Source of the DNA: an uncultured Polaribacter sp.
GTDB lineage: Bacteria; Bacteroidota; Bacteroidia; Flavobacteriales; Flavobacteriaceae
Direction of reading: 5' to 3'
Length of the DNA: 64,000 nt
Assembly: GCA_943846595.1 (NCBI GenBank)
Contig: OX044355.1
Location: 1,701,501-1,765,500, forward strand
In this document: positions 36,284-45,990 of the stretch, in pieces
How the letters are laid out: each line of letters begins with the position of its first letter
Numbering within the stretch: position 1 is the first letter of the stretch
Program-made: the position numbers and the translations under genes
Notes under the pieces: generated by a model
Databases searched by the model: none
Told to the model about the DNA's origin: nothing
The model's input: the letters and a program-made list of their open reading frames with translations, nothing else

Positions 36284-39076
36284 TTAAGAATCGAGTTTTT
36301 CTTTCAAGTACTTTGCGGTATATGAATTTTTAATTTTGGCCAATTGCTCTGGAGTTCCTTCAAAAATAAGTGTTCCTCCATTTTTTCCACCCTCCAAACC
36401 CAAGTCAATAATATAATCGGCGCATTTTATGAGTTCTATATTGTGTTCAATAACCAATATGGAATGTCCTTTTGCTATTAAAGCTTTAAAGGATGCTAAT
36501 AATTTTTTAATATCATGAAAATGCAAACCGGTTGTAGGCTCATCAAAAATAAAGAAGGTTTTGTCTTTGGTTGTTCCTTTTACTAAGAACGATGCCAATT
36601 TAATTCTTTGCGCTTCACCGCCTGAAAGGGTTGACGAAGATTGTCCTAATTTTACATAGCCCAATCCAACATCCTGTAAAGGTTTTAGTTTTTGCGATAT
36701 TTTCTTTTCTCCATTGTCTGTAAAAAAGTCTACAGCATCATCAATGGTTAAATTTAGAATATCATCAATGTTTTTTTGATCTACTTTGACTTCTAAAACT
36801 TCTTTTTTAAAGCGTCTTCCTGCACAGCCATCACATTCCAAGTGAACGTCTGCCATAAATTGCATTTCGATCGTTACTTCTCCTTCTCCTTTACAAATTT
36901 CGCAACGCCCACCCTCTACATTAAAAGAAAAATGTTTGGGTTTGTAGTTTCTTATTTTTGATAATTTAGAATTTGAAAACAACGCACGTATATCATCATA
37001 TGCTTTTATATAAGTAACAGGATTTGAACGTGAAGAACGCCCTATCGGGTTTTGATCAATAAACTCTACATTTTTCAGGCTCTCAAAATCTCCAGTAATG
37101 CGAGTATGTTGCCCTATTTTATTTCCATAACCGGTCAACATCTTTTGTAGGGATGGATATAATATATTTTTTACCAAGGTACTTTTCCCAGAGCCAGAAA
37201 CACCAGTAATTACGCTTAAACTATTTAGAGGAATCGTAACATCAATATTTTTAAGGTTGTTTTCTCTGGCGCCAATAATTTTAATCTTATTGGTCGATTT
37301 CCTTCTTTTAGTTGGAACTTCAATTTTTAAATTTTCGTTCAAGTATTTTGCAGTTAAAGAGTCTGATTTTAAAATATCATTAAAGGTTCCTTCAGCAACA
37401 ACGTGACCACCAAAAGTTCCTGCTTCTGGTCCAATATCGATAATATAATCTGATTCTTTCATGATGTCTTCATCATGCTCAACAACAACAACCGTATTGC
37501 CTAAATCTCGTAAATCTTTTAAAACACCAATTAATCTTTCGGTATCTTTTGGATGCAGACCTATACTCGGCTCATCTAAAATATACATAGAGCCTACTAA
37601 AGAACTTCCTAATGAAGTAGCCAAGTTAATTCGTTGACTTTCCCCTCCCGAAAGGGTGTTTGAGGTTCTATTGATTGTTAGATAATTTAATCCCACATCA
37701 TTTAGAAATTGCAATCTATTGTTGATTTCAATTAATAAACGTTTTCCAATTTTTTGTTCGTATTTGTCTAATTGTATCTTCTTAAAAAATACTGCCAATT
37801 CATCTAATGGAAGCGTTACGAGGTCTGAAATTGTTTGATTGTTAATTTTTACAAATTCAGTTTCCTGACGGAGTCTTTTTCCATTACAAGTAGTACATTT
37901 TGTTTTTCCACGGTAGCGCGATAGCATGATACGATTCTGAATTTTATAGCTTTTTTCTTCTAAAACCCTAAAAAAGTGATGAATGCCGTGAAAACTTTTG
38001 TTGCCATTCCATACGAGTTGTTTTTGTTTGTCAGTCAACTCAAACCAGGGCTTGTGGATTGGAATATCAAATTGAAAAGCAGCACTTACTAAGGATTCTT
38101 TATAGTGAATATAGGAGGGGGTTTTAAATGGAAAAATAGCATCATCATAAATTGATAATCCCGTATTTGGAATGACTAAATCTTCATCGATACCTAAAAC
38201 ATTTCCATAACCTTCACAAGTAGGACAAGCACCATAGGGGTTATTAAAACTAAATAAATGGGTATTGGGTTCTAAAAAAGAGAGGCCATCCAAATCAAAT
38301 TTATTGCTAAATTCTGTCGTCTTCTTTTTTTCTAAATCTTCAATGAAACAAATTCCTTTTCCCTCAAAAAAGGCAGTTTGTATGGCATCTGCAACTCGAT
38401 TATAAAAATCTTCATTGTTTTTTGTGATAATTCGATCGACTACTAAAAATAAAGCTTCGTTATTGTATTCTTCAACAATAAAGTTTCCAATTCTTACGAT
38501 TTTTTCTTTCCATTTTAAACGAGCATACCCTTGTTGTTCTAAAACTTGTAAAAGAGTTTTTAAATCTCTTCCTTCATTAATAACAATCGGAGCCAATAAA
38601 AGTAATTTTGTGTTTTCGGTGCATTTTTTTACAAAATTCACCACATCTGATACCCTGTCTTTTTTTACTTCGTTTCCTGAAATAGGAGAAAATGTTTTTC
38701 CAATTCTAGCAAACAATAATTTAATATAATCATAAATCTCTGTGGATGTACCTACGGTTGAACGCGGATTTGTGGAGTTTACTTTTTGTTCGATAGCAAT
38801 TGCTGGAGCGATTCCTTTAATGTAATCCACTTTTGGCTTGTGCAATTTGCCTAAAAACTGCCTCGCATACGAACTCAAACTTTCTACATAGCGTCTTTGA
38901 CCTTCTGCATACAAGGTGTCAAAAGCCAATGAGGATTTTCCTGAGCCAGATAATCCAGTGATCACCACCAACTTATTCCGTGGAATTACAACATCAATAT
39001 TTTTTAAATTATGGAGTTTTGCTCCTTTAATGATGATGTTTTGTTTGGGGTCAATCGTAGAAATATCTGCTTTCAT
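36284..39076 (-). CDS. uvrA: Excinuclease ABC subunit A
   Basis: Damage-recognition ATPase of nucleotide excision repair, 930 aa. It has two ABC modules: the first Walker A is GLSGSGKSS, signature NTLSGGESQR; the second is GVSGSGKST, signature STLSGGEAQR. Both zinc modules are intact: CPTCEGYG paired with CTTCNGKR, and GGRCEICKGEGE paired with CDGCAGRR. The start MKADIST precedes the conserved IIIKGAKLHNLKNI block. It is monocistronic, with 164 bp downstream separating it from the lipoprotein gene. Confidence 0.97.
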   Translation of the reverse strand: MKADISTIDPKQNIIIKGAKLHNLKNIDVVIPRNKLVVITGLSGSGKSSLAFDTLYAEGQRRYVESLSSYARQFLGKLHKPKVDYIKGIAPAIAIEQKVNSTNPRSTVGTSTEIYDYIKLLFARIGKTFSPISGNEVKKDRVSDVVNFVKKCTENTKLLLLAPIVINEGRDLKTLLQVLEQQGYARLKWKEKIVRIGNFIVEEYNNEALFLVVDRIITKNNEDFYNRVADAIQTAFFEGKGICFIEDLEKKKTTEFSNKFDLDGLSFLEPNTHLFSFNNPYGACPTCEGYGNVLGIDEDLVIPNTGLSIYDDAIFPFKTPSYIHYKESLVSAAFQFDIPIHKPWFELTDKQKQLVWNGNKSFHGIHHFFRVLEEKSYKIQNRIMLSRYRGKTKCTTCNGKRLRQETEFVKINNQTISDLVTLPLDELAVFFKKIQLDKYEQKIGKRLLIEINNRLQFLNDVGLNYLTINRTSNTLSGGESQRINLATSLGSSLVGSMYILDEPSIGLHPKDTERLIGVLKDLRDLGNTVVVVEHDEDIMKESDYIIDIGPEAGTFGGHVVAEGTFNDILKSDSLTAKYLNENLKIEVPTKRRKSTNKIKIIGARENNLKNIDVTIPLNSLSVITGVSGSGKSTLVKNILYPSLQKMLTGYGNKIGQHTRITGDFESLKNVEFIDQNPIGRSSRSNPVTYIKAYDDIRALFSNSKLSKIRNYKPKHFSFNVEGGRCEICKGEGEVTIEMQFMADVHLECDGCAGRRFKKEVLEVKVDQKNIDDILNLTIDDAVDFFTDNGEKKISQKLKPLQDVGLGYVKLGQSSSTLSGGEAQRIKLASFLVKGTTKDKTFFIFDEPTTGLHFHDIKKLLASFKALIAKGHSILVIEHNIELIKCADYIIDLGLEGGKNGGTLIFEGTPEQLAKIKNSYTAKYLKEKLDS

Positions 39077-39290
39077 TTATAAAAAAATATAAGCCTTAAA
39101 AATACCACTTTTCAAAGTCTTAATAAATAAATAAAATGAAATTTGTTAAAAAAAGTTGCTAAATTGAATAATAATAAAGATATTTGATTTCTTTAACACT
39201 CATAAAAACACGCTTATACGAAAAAATTACTTTTAATTATTTAAAAAATAATAAGAACGAAAAGTGCTAAGCTTTTCTAAAAGTAATTTT

Positions 39291-39878
39291 ATGATGCGTA
39301 AAAATTCAACTCCAGACAGTACCTTAGTAAGTGATTTTATTAAGGGTAACGAAAATTCCTTAGAAGTATTAATTAAAAGACACAAACAACGTCTGTATAG
39401 CTTTATATACAGTAAAGTTTTAAATAGAGACATTGCAGAAGATGTTTTTCAAGATACTTTTATCAAAGTAATTCGAACTCTTAAAAAAGGAAATTACAAT
39501 GAAGAAGGAAAATTTCTTCCATGGGTAATGCGAATTGCTCATAATTTAGTAATTGATCATTTCAGAAAAACAAACAGAATGGTCACCTTCAAAAACACCG
39601 ATGAATTTGATATTTTTTCTGTGATTGGGGATGGGAACTTAAATGCTGAGAAAAAAATGATTCAAGAACAAATTCATACAGATGTAAGAGCGTTGATTGA
39701 AGAATTACCAGAAGAGCAAAAAGAAGTTTTAATAATGCGAATGTATAGAGATATGAGCTTTAAGGAAATAAGCGAAAATACCGGAGTAAGTATCAATACC
39801 GCTTTGGGAAGAATGCGGTATGCTTTGATGAATATGAGAAAATTAATAGAGAAAAATAAAATTATATTAGTCAATTAA
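39291..39878 (+). CDS. RNA polymerase sigma-70 factor, ECF type
   Basis: 195 aa. Region 2 (about 25-95) contains EVLIKRHKQRLYSFIYSKV-type residues, AEDVFQDTFIKVI and FLPWVMRIAHNLVIDHFRK. Region 4 (about 130-185) has LPEEQKEVLIMRMYRDMSFKEISENTGVSINTALGRMRYAL. A moderate linker separates the two. No anti-sigma gene is adjacent; instead a 47-aa ORF follows. Two consecutive ATGs (39291, 39294) are possible; an in-frame GTG at 39264 is less likely. The family is common in Flavobacteriia and its regulon is unknown here. Confidence 0.93.
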   Translation: MMRKNSTPDSTLVSDFIKGNENSLEVLIKRHKQRLYSFIYSKVLNRDIAEDVFQDTFIKVIRTLKKGNYNEEGKFLPWVMRIAHNLVIDHFRKTNRMVTFKNTDEFDIFSVIGDGNLNAEKKMIQEQIHTDVRALIEELPEEQKEVLIMRMYRDMSFKEISENTGVSINTALGRMRYALMNMRKLIEKNKIILVN

Positions 39879-39936
39879 CAATAAAAGTAAAAGTGCCTCG
39901 TTACTTGTTTATATCGAACCTATTAAACAAAAATGT

Positions 39937-40080
39937 ATGATGCAACTTTACCCAAAAAAGTCATTTGATTTTCAAATGCAACCTAAAAAAGAAACAATTC
40001 AATTTTTGATTCTTTTTTCCAAATCACTCACCTTTGTAAAAACAAAATCAAAAAACTTCATTGAATTGAATTTGAATTAA
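39937..40080 (+). CDS. Conserved-looking small protein, 47 aa, downstream of the sigma factor
   Basis: Starts with two adjacent ATGs (MMQLYPKKSFDFQMQPKKET), continues IQFLILFSKSLTFVKTKSKN and ends FIELNLN, with the stop just before a strong terminator. It is basic and has one amphipathic region, no signal peptide and no cysteine. From memory, similar short proteins with PKKETIQFLLxYSKSL occur after sigma factor genes in other Flavobacteriia; I cannot check this here. Sharing the terminator with the sigma factor 58 bp upstream suggests an operon. The function is unknown; a small partner or regulator of the sigma factor is a guess. Confidence 0.65.
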   Translation: MMQLYPKKSFDFQMQPKKETIQFLILFSKSLTFVKTKSKNFIELNLN

Positions 40081-40083
40081 TGC

Positions 40084-40117
40084 AGAAAAAGTTCCAACAT
40101 TTGTTGGAACTTTTTTA
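40084..40117 (+). terminator. Terminator of the sigma factor/small ORF unit
   Basis: GTTCCAAC (40091-40098) and GTTGGAAC (40103-40110) with an ATTT loop, an A-run before and a T6 run after. It can serve the converging nth gene too. Confidence 0.9.
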
Positions 40118-40141
40118 TTTTCTGAGGATTAAGAATCATAA

Positions 40142-40792
40142 TTACTTTTTGTGATATGCATCTATAACAGACTTTCTACCTATCGTTTTGGTAATGATGT
40201 CTTTCTCTAGATCCCAACCTCTTGCAGGAGAATATTCTCGACCATACCAAATAATTTGCAAGTGCAGATCATTCCAAAGGGCTTCTGGAAATAACCGTTT
40301 TGCATCTTTTTCTGTCTGAGCCACACTTTTCCCATTGGTTAAATTCCAACGAAATAGCAATCTATGAATGTGGGTATCTACGGGGAATGCTGGCACACCA
40401 AAGGCTTGACTCATCACCACGCTGGCTGTTTTATGCCCAACAGCTGGAAGTTCCTCCAAACCTTCAAAAGATTGAGGTACTTCGCCGTTGTATTTTTCAA
40501 TGAGAATTTTAGACAGCCCATAAATCCCTTTTGATTTCATTGGGGACAATCCACAAGGGCGTATAATTTCTTTAATTTCTTCCACCGACATTTTTACCAT
40601 ATCAAACGGATTGTCTGCTTTGGCAAAGAGTAAGGGGGTAATTTTATTAACCCGAACGTCTGTACATTGTGCAGATAATAAAACGGCAATTAGCAATGTA
40701 TAAGGATCTTTATGGTCTAAAGGTATTGGAATTTCTGGGTAGAATTCTTCTAGGGTGTCAATGACAAATTGTACTTTTTCTGACTTGTTCAT
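40142..40792 (-). CDS. nth: Endonuclease III family DNA glycosylase lacking the Fe-S cysteines
   Basis: Base-excision-repair glycosylase/AP lyase, 216 aa. The helix-hairpin-helix LPAVGHKTASVV carries the catalytic lysine, and FPVDTHIHRL carries the catalytic aspartate. LLSAQCTD is the usual N-terminal block. The C-terminus, where E. coli Nth has four cysteines holding a [4Fe-4S] cluster, reads WYGREYSPARGWDLEKD and has none. The protein's only cysteines are the two in SAQCTD and RPCGLS. A -7 box TAACTTTG lies at 40835-40828. Confidence 0.92.
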   Translation of the reverse strand: MNKSEKVQFVIDTLEEFYPEIPIPLDHKDPYTLLIAVLLSAQCTDVRVNKITPLLFAKADNPFDMVKMSVEEIKEIIRPCGLSPMKSKGIYGLSKILIEKYNGEVPQSFEGLEELPAVGHKTASVVMSQAFGVPAFPVDTHIHRLLFRWNLTNGKSVAQTEKDAKRLFPEALWNDLHLQIIWYGREYSPARGWDLEKDIITKTIGRKSVIDAYHKK

Positions 40793-40881
40793 TTTTATCG
40801 TTGCAAAATTTCAAAAGGTTGATCTTACAAAGTTAACCTAAAACTTTAATTTCTGCACGAATAAATACTTTATCACTTTTG

Positions 40882-40889
40882 TATCTTTG
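40882..40889 (+). promoter_or_regulatory. -7 box of bcp
   Basis: TATCTTTG gives a start near 40895 and a leader of about 12 nt. A good -33 match is not visible. Confidence 0.5.
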
Positions 40890-40906
40890 TGAATAAAATA
40901 TAAAAC

Positions 40907-41359
40907 ATGACTACATTAAAAATAGGTGAGAACGCTCCAAATTTTGAAGCAAAAGATGAAAAAGGCAACACAATTCAGTTGTCCGATTATGCTGGAAAAA
41001 AATTAGTTTTATTTTTCTATCCCAAAGCAAGTACGCCAGGTTGTACAGCCGAAGCATGTGATTTAAGAGACAATTACGACGCTTTTTTAGCAAAAGGATA
41101 TGCTATTTTGGGTGCAAGTGCGGATGCTGCGAAACGCCAACAAAATTGGATCAATAAACACGAGCTTCCATTTCCATTATTAGCCGACGAAGACAAAACG
41201 GTTATCAATGCCTTTGGTGTTTGGGGCCCTAAAAAGTTTATGGGAAAAGAATATGATGGCATTCACAGAACTACTTTCATTATTGATGAAAATGGTGTAA
41301 TAGAAGACATTATTTCAAAAGTAAAAACCAAAGCACATGCAGCACAAATTTTAGGCTAA
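40907..41359 (+). CDS. bcp: Thioredoxin-dependent thiol peroxidase (BCP/PrxQ)
   Basis: Reduces hydrogen peroxide and organic hydroperoxides, 150 aa. The active site STPGCTAEACDLRD holds the peroxidatic cysteine and, five residues on, a resolving cysteine, as in the intramolecular-disulfide PrxQ type. The N-terminal GENAPNFEAKDEKG and C-terminal RTTFIIDENGVI are standard. It is monocistronic and convergent with the receptor gene downstream, with only 14 bp between the stops. Confidence 0.95.
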   Translation: MTTLKIGENAPNFEAKDEKGNTIQLSDYAGKKLVLFFYPKASTPGCTAEACDLRDNYDAFLAKGYAILGASADAAKRQQNWINKHELPFPLLADEDKTVINAFGVWGPKKFMGKEYDGIHRTTFIIDENGVIEDIISKVKTKAHAAQILG

Positions 41360-41373
41360 TCAATACGATTTAT

Positions 41374-43821
41374 TTAAAATTGCATTCCTATTTTAAAATT
41401 CAAGACCCTACCAGTCATGAAATTAGGAACACCAAATTGGGTTTTGGAATACACATCCCGAACCCATGTGTTTGTGATGGCATTTTGAATGTCAAACATA
41501 TTAAAGAGTTCCAGCCCTGCAGTTAGCTCTTTGAAGTTTGATAGTAATCCCGTTGTAAATTGTTTTTTTGCGCTTGTAAAGACATAGGAAACCCCCAAAT
41601 CGGCTCTTTTATAATCTCGCAATCGGTTTTGAAAATTATACGGGTTTGAATACGAAGGAGAACCTCCTGGAACGCCGGTATTGAACACTAAATTTAAATA
41701 GGCTTTTAAGTCAGGTAGGTTAGGGACGTAGTCTTGGAATAAAATACCAAATTTTAATCGTTGATCGGAGGGACGTGCAATGTTTCCTTGATTGTCAATG
41801 TTTTCCATTGTTTTCAAATACCCCAAACTCACCCAGCTTTCACTTCCAGCAATAAATTCGCCATTTAATCGAACATCCACCCCAGAAGCAAATCCAGTGG
41901 TCTTATTGTCCGCTCTGTATCGAATTCTTACGTTGTCTATGGAATAGGCATTGATATTGCTTAAATCTTTATAATAGATTTCTGTTGTGAGTTTAAAAGG
42001 GCGCTCCCACATCTGAAAGCTATAGTCCATACCAGAGACAAAATGAATTGATTTTTGGGCTTTTACATCGACATTTAACTGACCATCATAATCTTTTAGT
42101 TCTCGATAGGAAGGGGGCTGTGAATACCAACCGCCTGATACTCGAAATAACATATCTTGAGACCAGTCTGGTTTGATGGCAAATTGCCCTCTCGGACTTA
42201 TTGTTATTTGATTTTTTGAAGGAACTCCATTGCCAGTTACCTTCCAGTTTTGTGCTCGTACACCAACACTGTACCAGATTTCATGATCTTTCCACAAACG
42301 TTTTTCATTCAATTGTATAAAACCCGAAACACGATTTATTTGCACATTGTTGTCTGCCCTTATATTTTGATAGGGAAGAATGGGGCCTTCAAAAGAAACA
42401 TAGGGTTGGTTGTTTCCTGCAGTCAATGGAGGACGCACCGAAAACCCTAATGAATCTATGATTTCCCATTCTCGGATACGGTCTTTGATATCTTCCTGTT
42501 GGTATTTAAGTCCAGCAGAGATTTCTAAAGCCTCTTTTTTATAAGTTCCTTTGAATTGAAAATTACTGATCAGCGCATCGAGATCATTTCTTGCATGGTT
42601 TAATTGTGAACCAATTCCTTCAGAAAATTCAACTTCTCCAAAATCTTCTGAACCAACATTGGCATCAACTTCTCCTAAATTATAGGCAGCTGCAATATCA
42701 AAATATTCTTCTTCTTGTGTATTGTAGCTTGAGGCTGTTGCAGTAAGGTCGATTGCATCATTCACTTCATAATTTGCAGAAAGTGCTCCAAATAAGGTGA
42801 GATAATTGTTTTTTTCCTGTCCCTCATAAAAAACGGTTAATTCTATGGGGGCATTTACAGTTCCAAAACGAGTTCTTCTCGAAATTGGTGTATAATTGTA
42901 ATTATTTAAAGAGAAATTCCCCAAAAAGTTAAGTGTGAATGCATCCGTGGCTTTGTATGATAAAAACGACTGTACATCCGTAAATCGAGGTTTAAAGTTG
43001 GTTTCTACTTGTTTGCTATTTACAAAAAGGCTGTTGTCTCGATATCGAATTCCTGTAATTGCGCTTAACTTTTTATCCAAAAATTGCCCTTCTAAAGTAA
43101 TGCTTCCTCCCAAAATACTAGCATCTATAGTTGTAGCTCTTTCTTTTGCATCTCGGTAAGTAATGTCTAAAACTGAGGACAATTTGTCGCCATATTTTGC
43201 TTGAAAACCACCTGCCGAAAAGTTGATATTCTTTACCAGATTGGAATTCACAAAACTCAATCCTTCTTGTTGCCCAGATCGAATGAGAAAAGGTCTGTAA
43301 ATTTCGATTCCATTAACGTACACGAGGTTTTCATCAAAATTCCCCCCTCTAACATTGTATTGTGTACTTAGTTCATTGTTATTATTTACTCCGGGAAGGG
43401 TCATTAAAACATTTTCTACTCCTGCATTTGGACCGATAATATTCTTTGCTTTTAAGACATCAATTTTGGTAACTCCTGCAGCATTCTTTTTATTATTTTT
43501 AACAACAACTTCCTTTAATGCTTCTGTTTTTGGAGTTAATATTGGCGAAAATCGCATCAGATTTTTACTGGTTGCTGTAATCTCTTTTGTAAATGAATAA
43601 TGGGCAATATGACTGTAGGTAATTGTGATTTTTTGGTTTAAAGGAATTCGTATGCTATAATTTCCATTTTTGTCGCTGGTGGTTCCAAAGGAATTGAATT
43701 GAATATTCACTCCCTCGATGGCCTGTTTTTTTGTGTCTTTAATGACACCTCTTAAAATTGTTGTTGTCTGTGCATACATGATTGTAGGCAGCAAAACCAA
43801 AATGAAAAGTATTTTTTTCAC
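41374..43821 (-). CDS. TonB-dependent receptor with carboxypeptidase-regulatory domain
   Basis: Outer-membrane receptor, 815 aa. The signal peptide (1-17) ends MYAQ. A CarboxypepD-regulatory-like domain (about 22-100) starts LRGVIKDTKKQAIEGVN. The plug (about 110-230) includes TLPGVNNNNELSTQYNVRGG and YVNGIEIY, followed by the barrel. Compared with SusC it is short, and no SusD gene is adjacent, so it is probably not a polysaccharide importer. The M23 peptidase gene ends 25 bp upstream on the same strand, suggesting co-transcription. Substrate unknown. Confidence 0.9.
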   Translation of the reverse strand: MKKILFILVLLPTIMYAQTTTILRGVIKDTKKQAIEGVNIQFNSFGTTSDKNGNYSIRIPLNQKITITYSHIAHYSFTKEITATSKNLMRFSPILTPKTEALKEVVVKNNKKNAAGVTKIDVLKAKNIIGPNAGVENVLMTLPGVNNNNELSTQYNVRGGNFDENLVYVNGIEIYRPFLIRSGQQEGLSFVNSNLVKNINFSAGGFQAKYGDKLSSVLDITYRDAKERATTIDASILGGSITLEGQFLDKKLSAITGIRYRDNSLFVNSKQVETNFKPRFTDVQSFLSYKATDAFTLNFLGNFSLNNYNYTPISRRTRFGTVNAPIELTVFYEGQEKNNYLTLFGALSANYEVNDAIDLTATASSYNTQEEEYFDIAAAYNLGEVDANVGSEDFGEVEFSEGIGSQLNHARNDLDALISNFQFKGTYKKEALEISAGLKYQQEDIKDRIREWEIIDSLGFSVRPPLTAGNNQPYVSFEGPILPYQNIRADNNVQINRVSGFIQLNEKRLWKDHEIWYSVGVRAQNWKVTGNGVPSKNQITISPRGQFAIKPDWSQDMLFRVSGGWYSQPPSYRELKDYDGQLNVDVKAQKSIHFVSGMDYSFQMWERPFKLTTEIYYKDLSNINAYSIDNVRIRYRADNKTTGFASGVDVRLNGEFIAGSESWVSLGYLKTMENIDNQGNIARPSDQRLKFGILFQDYVPNLPDLKAYLNLVFNTGVPGGSPSYSNPYNFQNRLRDYKRADLGVSYVFTSAKKQFTTGLLSNFKELTAGLELFNMFDIQNAITNTWVRDVYSKTQFGVPNFMTGRVLNFKIGMQF

Positions 43822-43846
43822 GTAAATTGTGGAATTATATGTTGAA

Positions 43847-45538
43847 CTATTTTTTATAAAACGTTCTTATCAGTGTATTCGTATTTGATGCATTGTCTAA
43901 GACTACAAGTTTAAAGATATGTTTACTGCCTACCAATTTTTTATCCTTAAAATTATAGGTTAAGATGCCTTTTTTATGGTTATATTCCATCAATATCCAT
44001 TCACCATCAATCGTAGCTAAATAATTCTTAATTCCAGAATCTGCATCAGAAACTTTCACTTTTAAAGTAGTTGCATTTGAAATCCATTGTTCATCCTTAA
44101 AAAACAATGGGGTTAATTTAGGCGCTATCGTGTCTAACAACAACTGGTAATTCCCTAAGGTTTTTGTGGTTGTATAAAAGGTAATGTCTTTTTTTCGGGT
44201 ATATTGGTACCTTGGATATTTTTTGTAATCAACATTTGCAATGTATAATTGCGCTTTTTCCTTTTCTGTATATTTTGAAACATCAAATGTTAAGGTATAG
44301 CTTTTATCTATTGGAACTGTTGGTTCATGAACTTTTACGATCCCATTTTCTTTTCTAAGATTTAAATAACAATCCTCATAAAAGGTGTTTTTAGGAAAAG
44401 CAACCGTAAAACCTTCCAAAGTAAATTTCTGAAACTTTTTTGCTACGATTTTATAGGTGGTTGTGTCTCTTTTTTTTGTGAATAGTACATTGCTATTGAT
44501 TCCTTTAATCGGTATTTCTAAAATACTTTTATTCCCATGAAAATCTTTTGCGATTACCTGTACTTGGTAATTGGCATTCTCCGCTACTTGGATCTTTCCA
44601 TCATTCACTAGATTTTTATAAATAGATAAGCTATTCTTTTCTACTCGATGTGTTTTTTGAATTCGTTGCTTGTATGTTTTAAAATAGGGGTAATCAATAA
44701 GTAGGTTGATAAGCTTGCTTTCTGAGAAAGAAAAAGTGCTTACATCGTGATAATATACGCTTTTACCATTGACGAACATTTCCAAACTATAAATTCCGTT
44801 TTTGTTATTCGCATTGTTTAAGCGATCAAAGACACGAACACCAATACCAATCAATCCATTGGAGGAAAATCGATTTGTTTTATAAATGCCTTTTGCTGTT
44901 TTTTTTATGGGAAGCGCCACATTTAAATTGTTTTCATTGATTCGTGAAGCACTGCTTAATGCATAAATCATCAATGACTGAAAGACGGGAGGAATGTCAT
45001 CTTCGGGACGGATTCCAAAAAGCATCGGGTTTACAACCTTTTCAGTTGAAGTGTTTCTTATTTCAAAATGCAGATGAGGTCCACTCGAACCTCCTGTATC
45101 TCCTGTATAAGCTATGACATCTCCCTTTTTAACTGGAAATTGATTTTCTTTTAAATAGAGATTCCCCGCGGTGTTTTTTTTCGTTTTGTACTGATATTTT
45201 TTTACATATTTTTCTATGGCATCAGCATATTTACTCAAATGTGCATAGACAGAAGTATATCCATTTGGATGTCGAATATAGATTGCTTTTCCAAAACCAT
45301 ACTGCACTATTTTTATACGAGAAACATAGCCATCTGCCACTGCATAGGCTTTCAATCCTTCTTTGCCTCGTGTTTTAATGTCAATGCCAGAATGAAAATG
45401 ATTGCTGCGAAGTTCTCCAAATGTACCCGATAATACTAGCGGAATATCTAAAGGACTTCTAAAGTAGTTTTTCGGATATTTTTCTTGACCAAACCCTAAA
45501 AAAGAAAAGAATAATAACGTGAAAGGAATGTATTTCAT
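43847..45538 (-). CDS. M23 (LytM-type) metallopeptidase
   Basis: Secreted peptidoglycan hydrolase-like protein, 563 aa. Residues 1-17 form a signal peptide. The peptidase domain (about 30-190) has the metal ligands in HFHSGIDI and the HLHFEIR block, with VYAHLSKYA between. The remainder is beta-rich and of unknown fold, with a late segment (DADSGIKNYLATIDG) that resembles an Ig-like module. All catalytic motifs are intact, so it may be an active endopeptidase rather than a NlpD-like activator. It is transcribed with the receptor gene downstream. Confidence 0.9.
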   Translation of the reverse strand: MKYIPFTLLFFSFLGFGQEKYPKNYFRSPLDIPLVLSGTFGELRSNHFHSGIDIKTRGKEGLKAYAVADGYVSRIKIVQYGFGKAIYIRHPNGYTSVYAHLSKYADAIEKYVKKYQYKTKKNTAGNLYLKENQFPVKKGDVIAYTGDTGGSSGPHLHFEIRNTSTEKVVNPMLFGIRPEDDIPPVFQSLMIYALSSASRINENNLNVALPIKKTAKGIYKTNRFSSNGLIGIGVRVFDRLNNANNKNGIYSLEMFVNGKSVYYHDVSTFSFSESKLINLLIDYPYFKTYKQRIQKTHRVEKNSLSIYKNLVNDGKIQVAENANYQVQVIAKDFHGNKSILEIPIKGINSNVLFTKKRDTTTYKIVAKKFQKFTLEGFTVAFPKNTFYEDCYLNLRKENGIVKVHEPTVPIDKSYTLTFDVSKYTEKEKAQLYIANVDYKKYPRYQYTRKKDITFYTTTKTLGNYQLLLDTIAPKLTPLFFKDEQWISNATTLKVKVSDADSGIKNYLATIDGEWILMEYNHKKGILTYNFKDKKLVGSKHIFKLVVLDNASNTNTLIRTFYKK

Positions 45539-45630
45539 TGAAAGCGTAAATTTTTAGCTAAAATAGGGAAATTTGACGGTAGTTATTAACTTATTGAAAT
45601 TCAATTACTAACTAAAAAACCAATTAAACC

Positions 45631-45660
45631 TTGTAGAATGAAAAAAGAATATTAACTTTG
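45631..45660 (+). promoter_or_regulatory. Promoter of the coiled-coil/zapA unit
   Basis: TTG at 45631-45633, a 19-bp spacer and TAACTTTG at 45653-45660. The start is near 45666, giving a leader of about 22 nt. Confidence 0.65.
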
Positions 45661-45687
45661 TTATCATAGTTTTTTCTAAAAGTTAAA

Positions 45688-45978
45688 ATGAGCATACCAT
45701 TAGAAGCAATTCATTTACTGGAAGATAAGTTGAAAAACTTGCTTTCAAATTATGAATTTTTAAAGAATGAGAACGAAATATTGCTTCAAAATGCAACAAT
45801 GTATCAACAGAAGCTTAAAGAACAGCAACAATTAATTGAAGGGCAACAGCAACAATACCATCTTTTAAAAATTGCAAAAACTATTGAAGGCAGTAAAGAA
45901 AACACAAGAGAGACGAAACTCAAAATAAATACTTTAATTCGAGAAATCGACAAGTGTATCATTCAATTGAATGCTTAA
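45688..45978 (+). CDS. Small coiled-coil protein upstream of zapA
   Basis: 96 aa, almost entirely predicted coiled coil: LEDKLKNLLSNYEFLKNENEILL, then a glutamine-rich KEQQQLIEGQQQQYHLL and a basic C-terminus. No signal or membrane segment. It lies 12 bp before zapA in the same operon. In Bacteroidota a short coiled-coil gene is commonly found here, and it may be a ZapB-like partner of ZapA in Z-ring assembly; that role is inferred from position only. Confidence 0.8.
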   Translation: MSIPLEAIHLLEDKLKNLLSNYEFLKNENEILLQNATMYQQKLKEQQQLIEGQQQQYHLLKIAKTIEGSKENTRETKLKINTLIREIDKCIIQLNA

Positions 45979-45990
45979 GTTCATTATATT

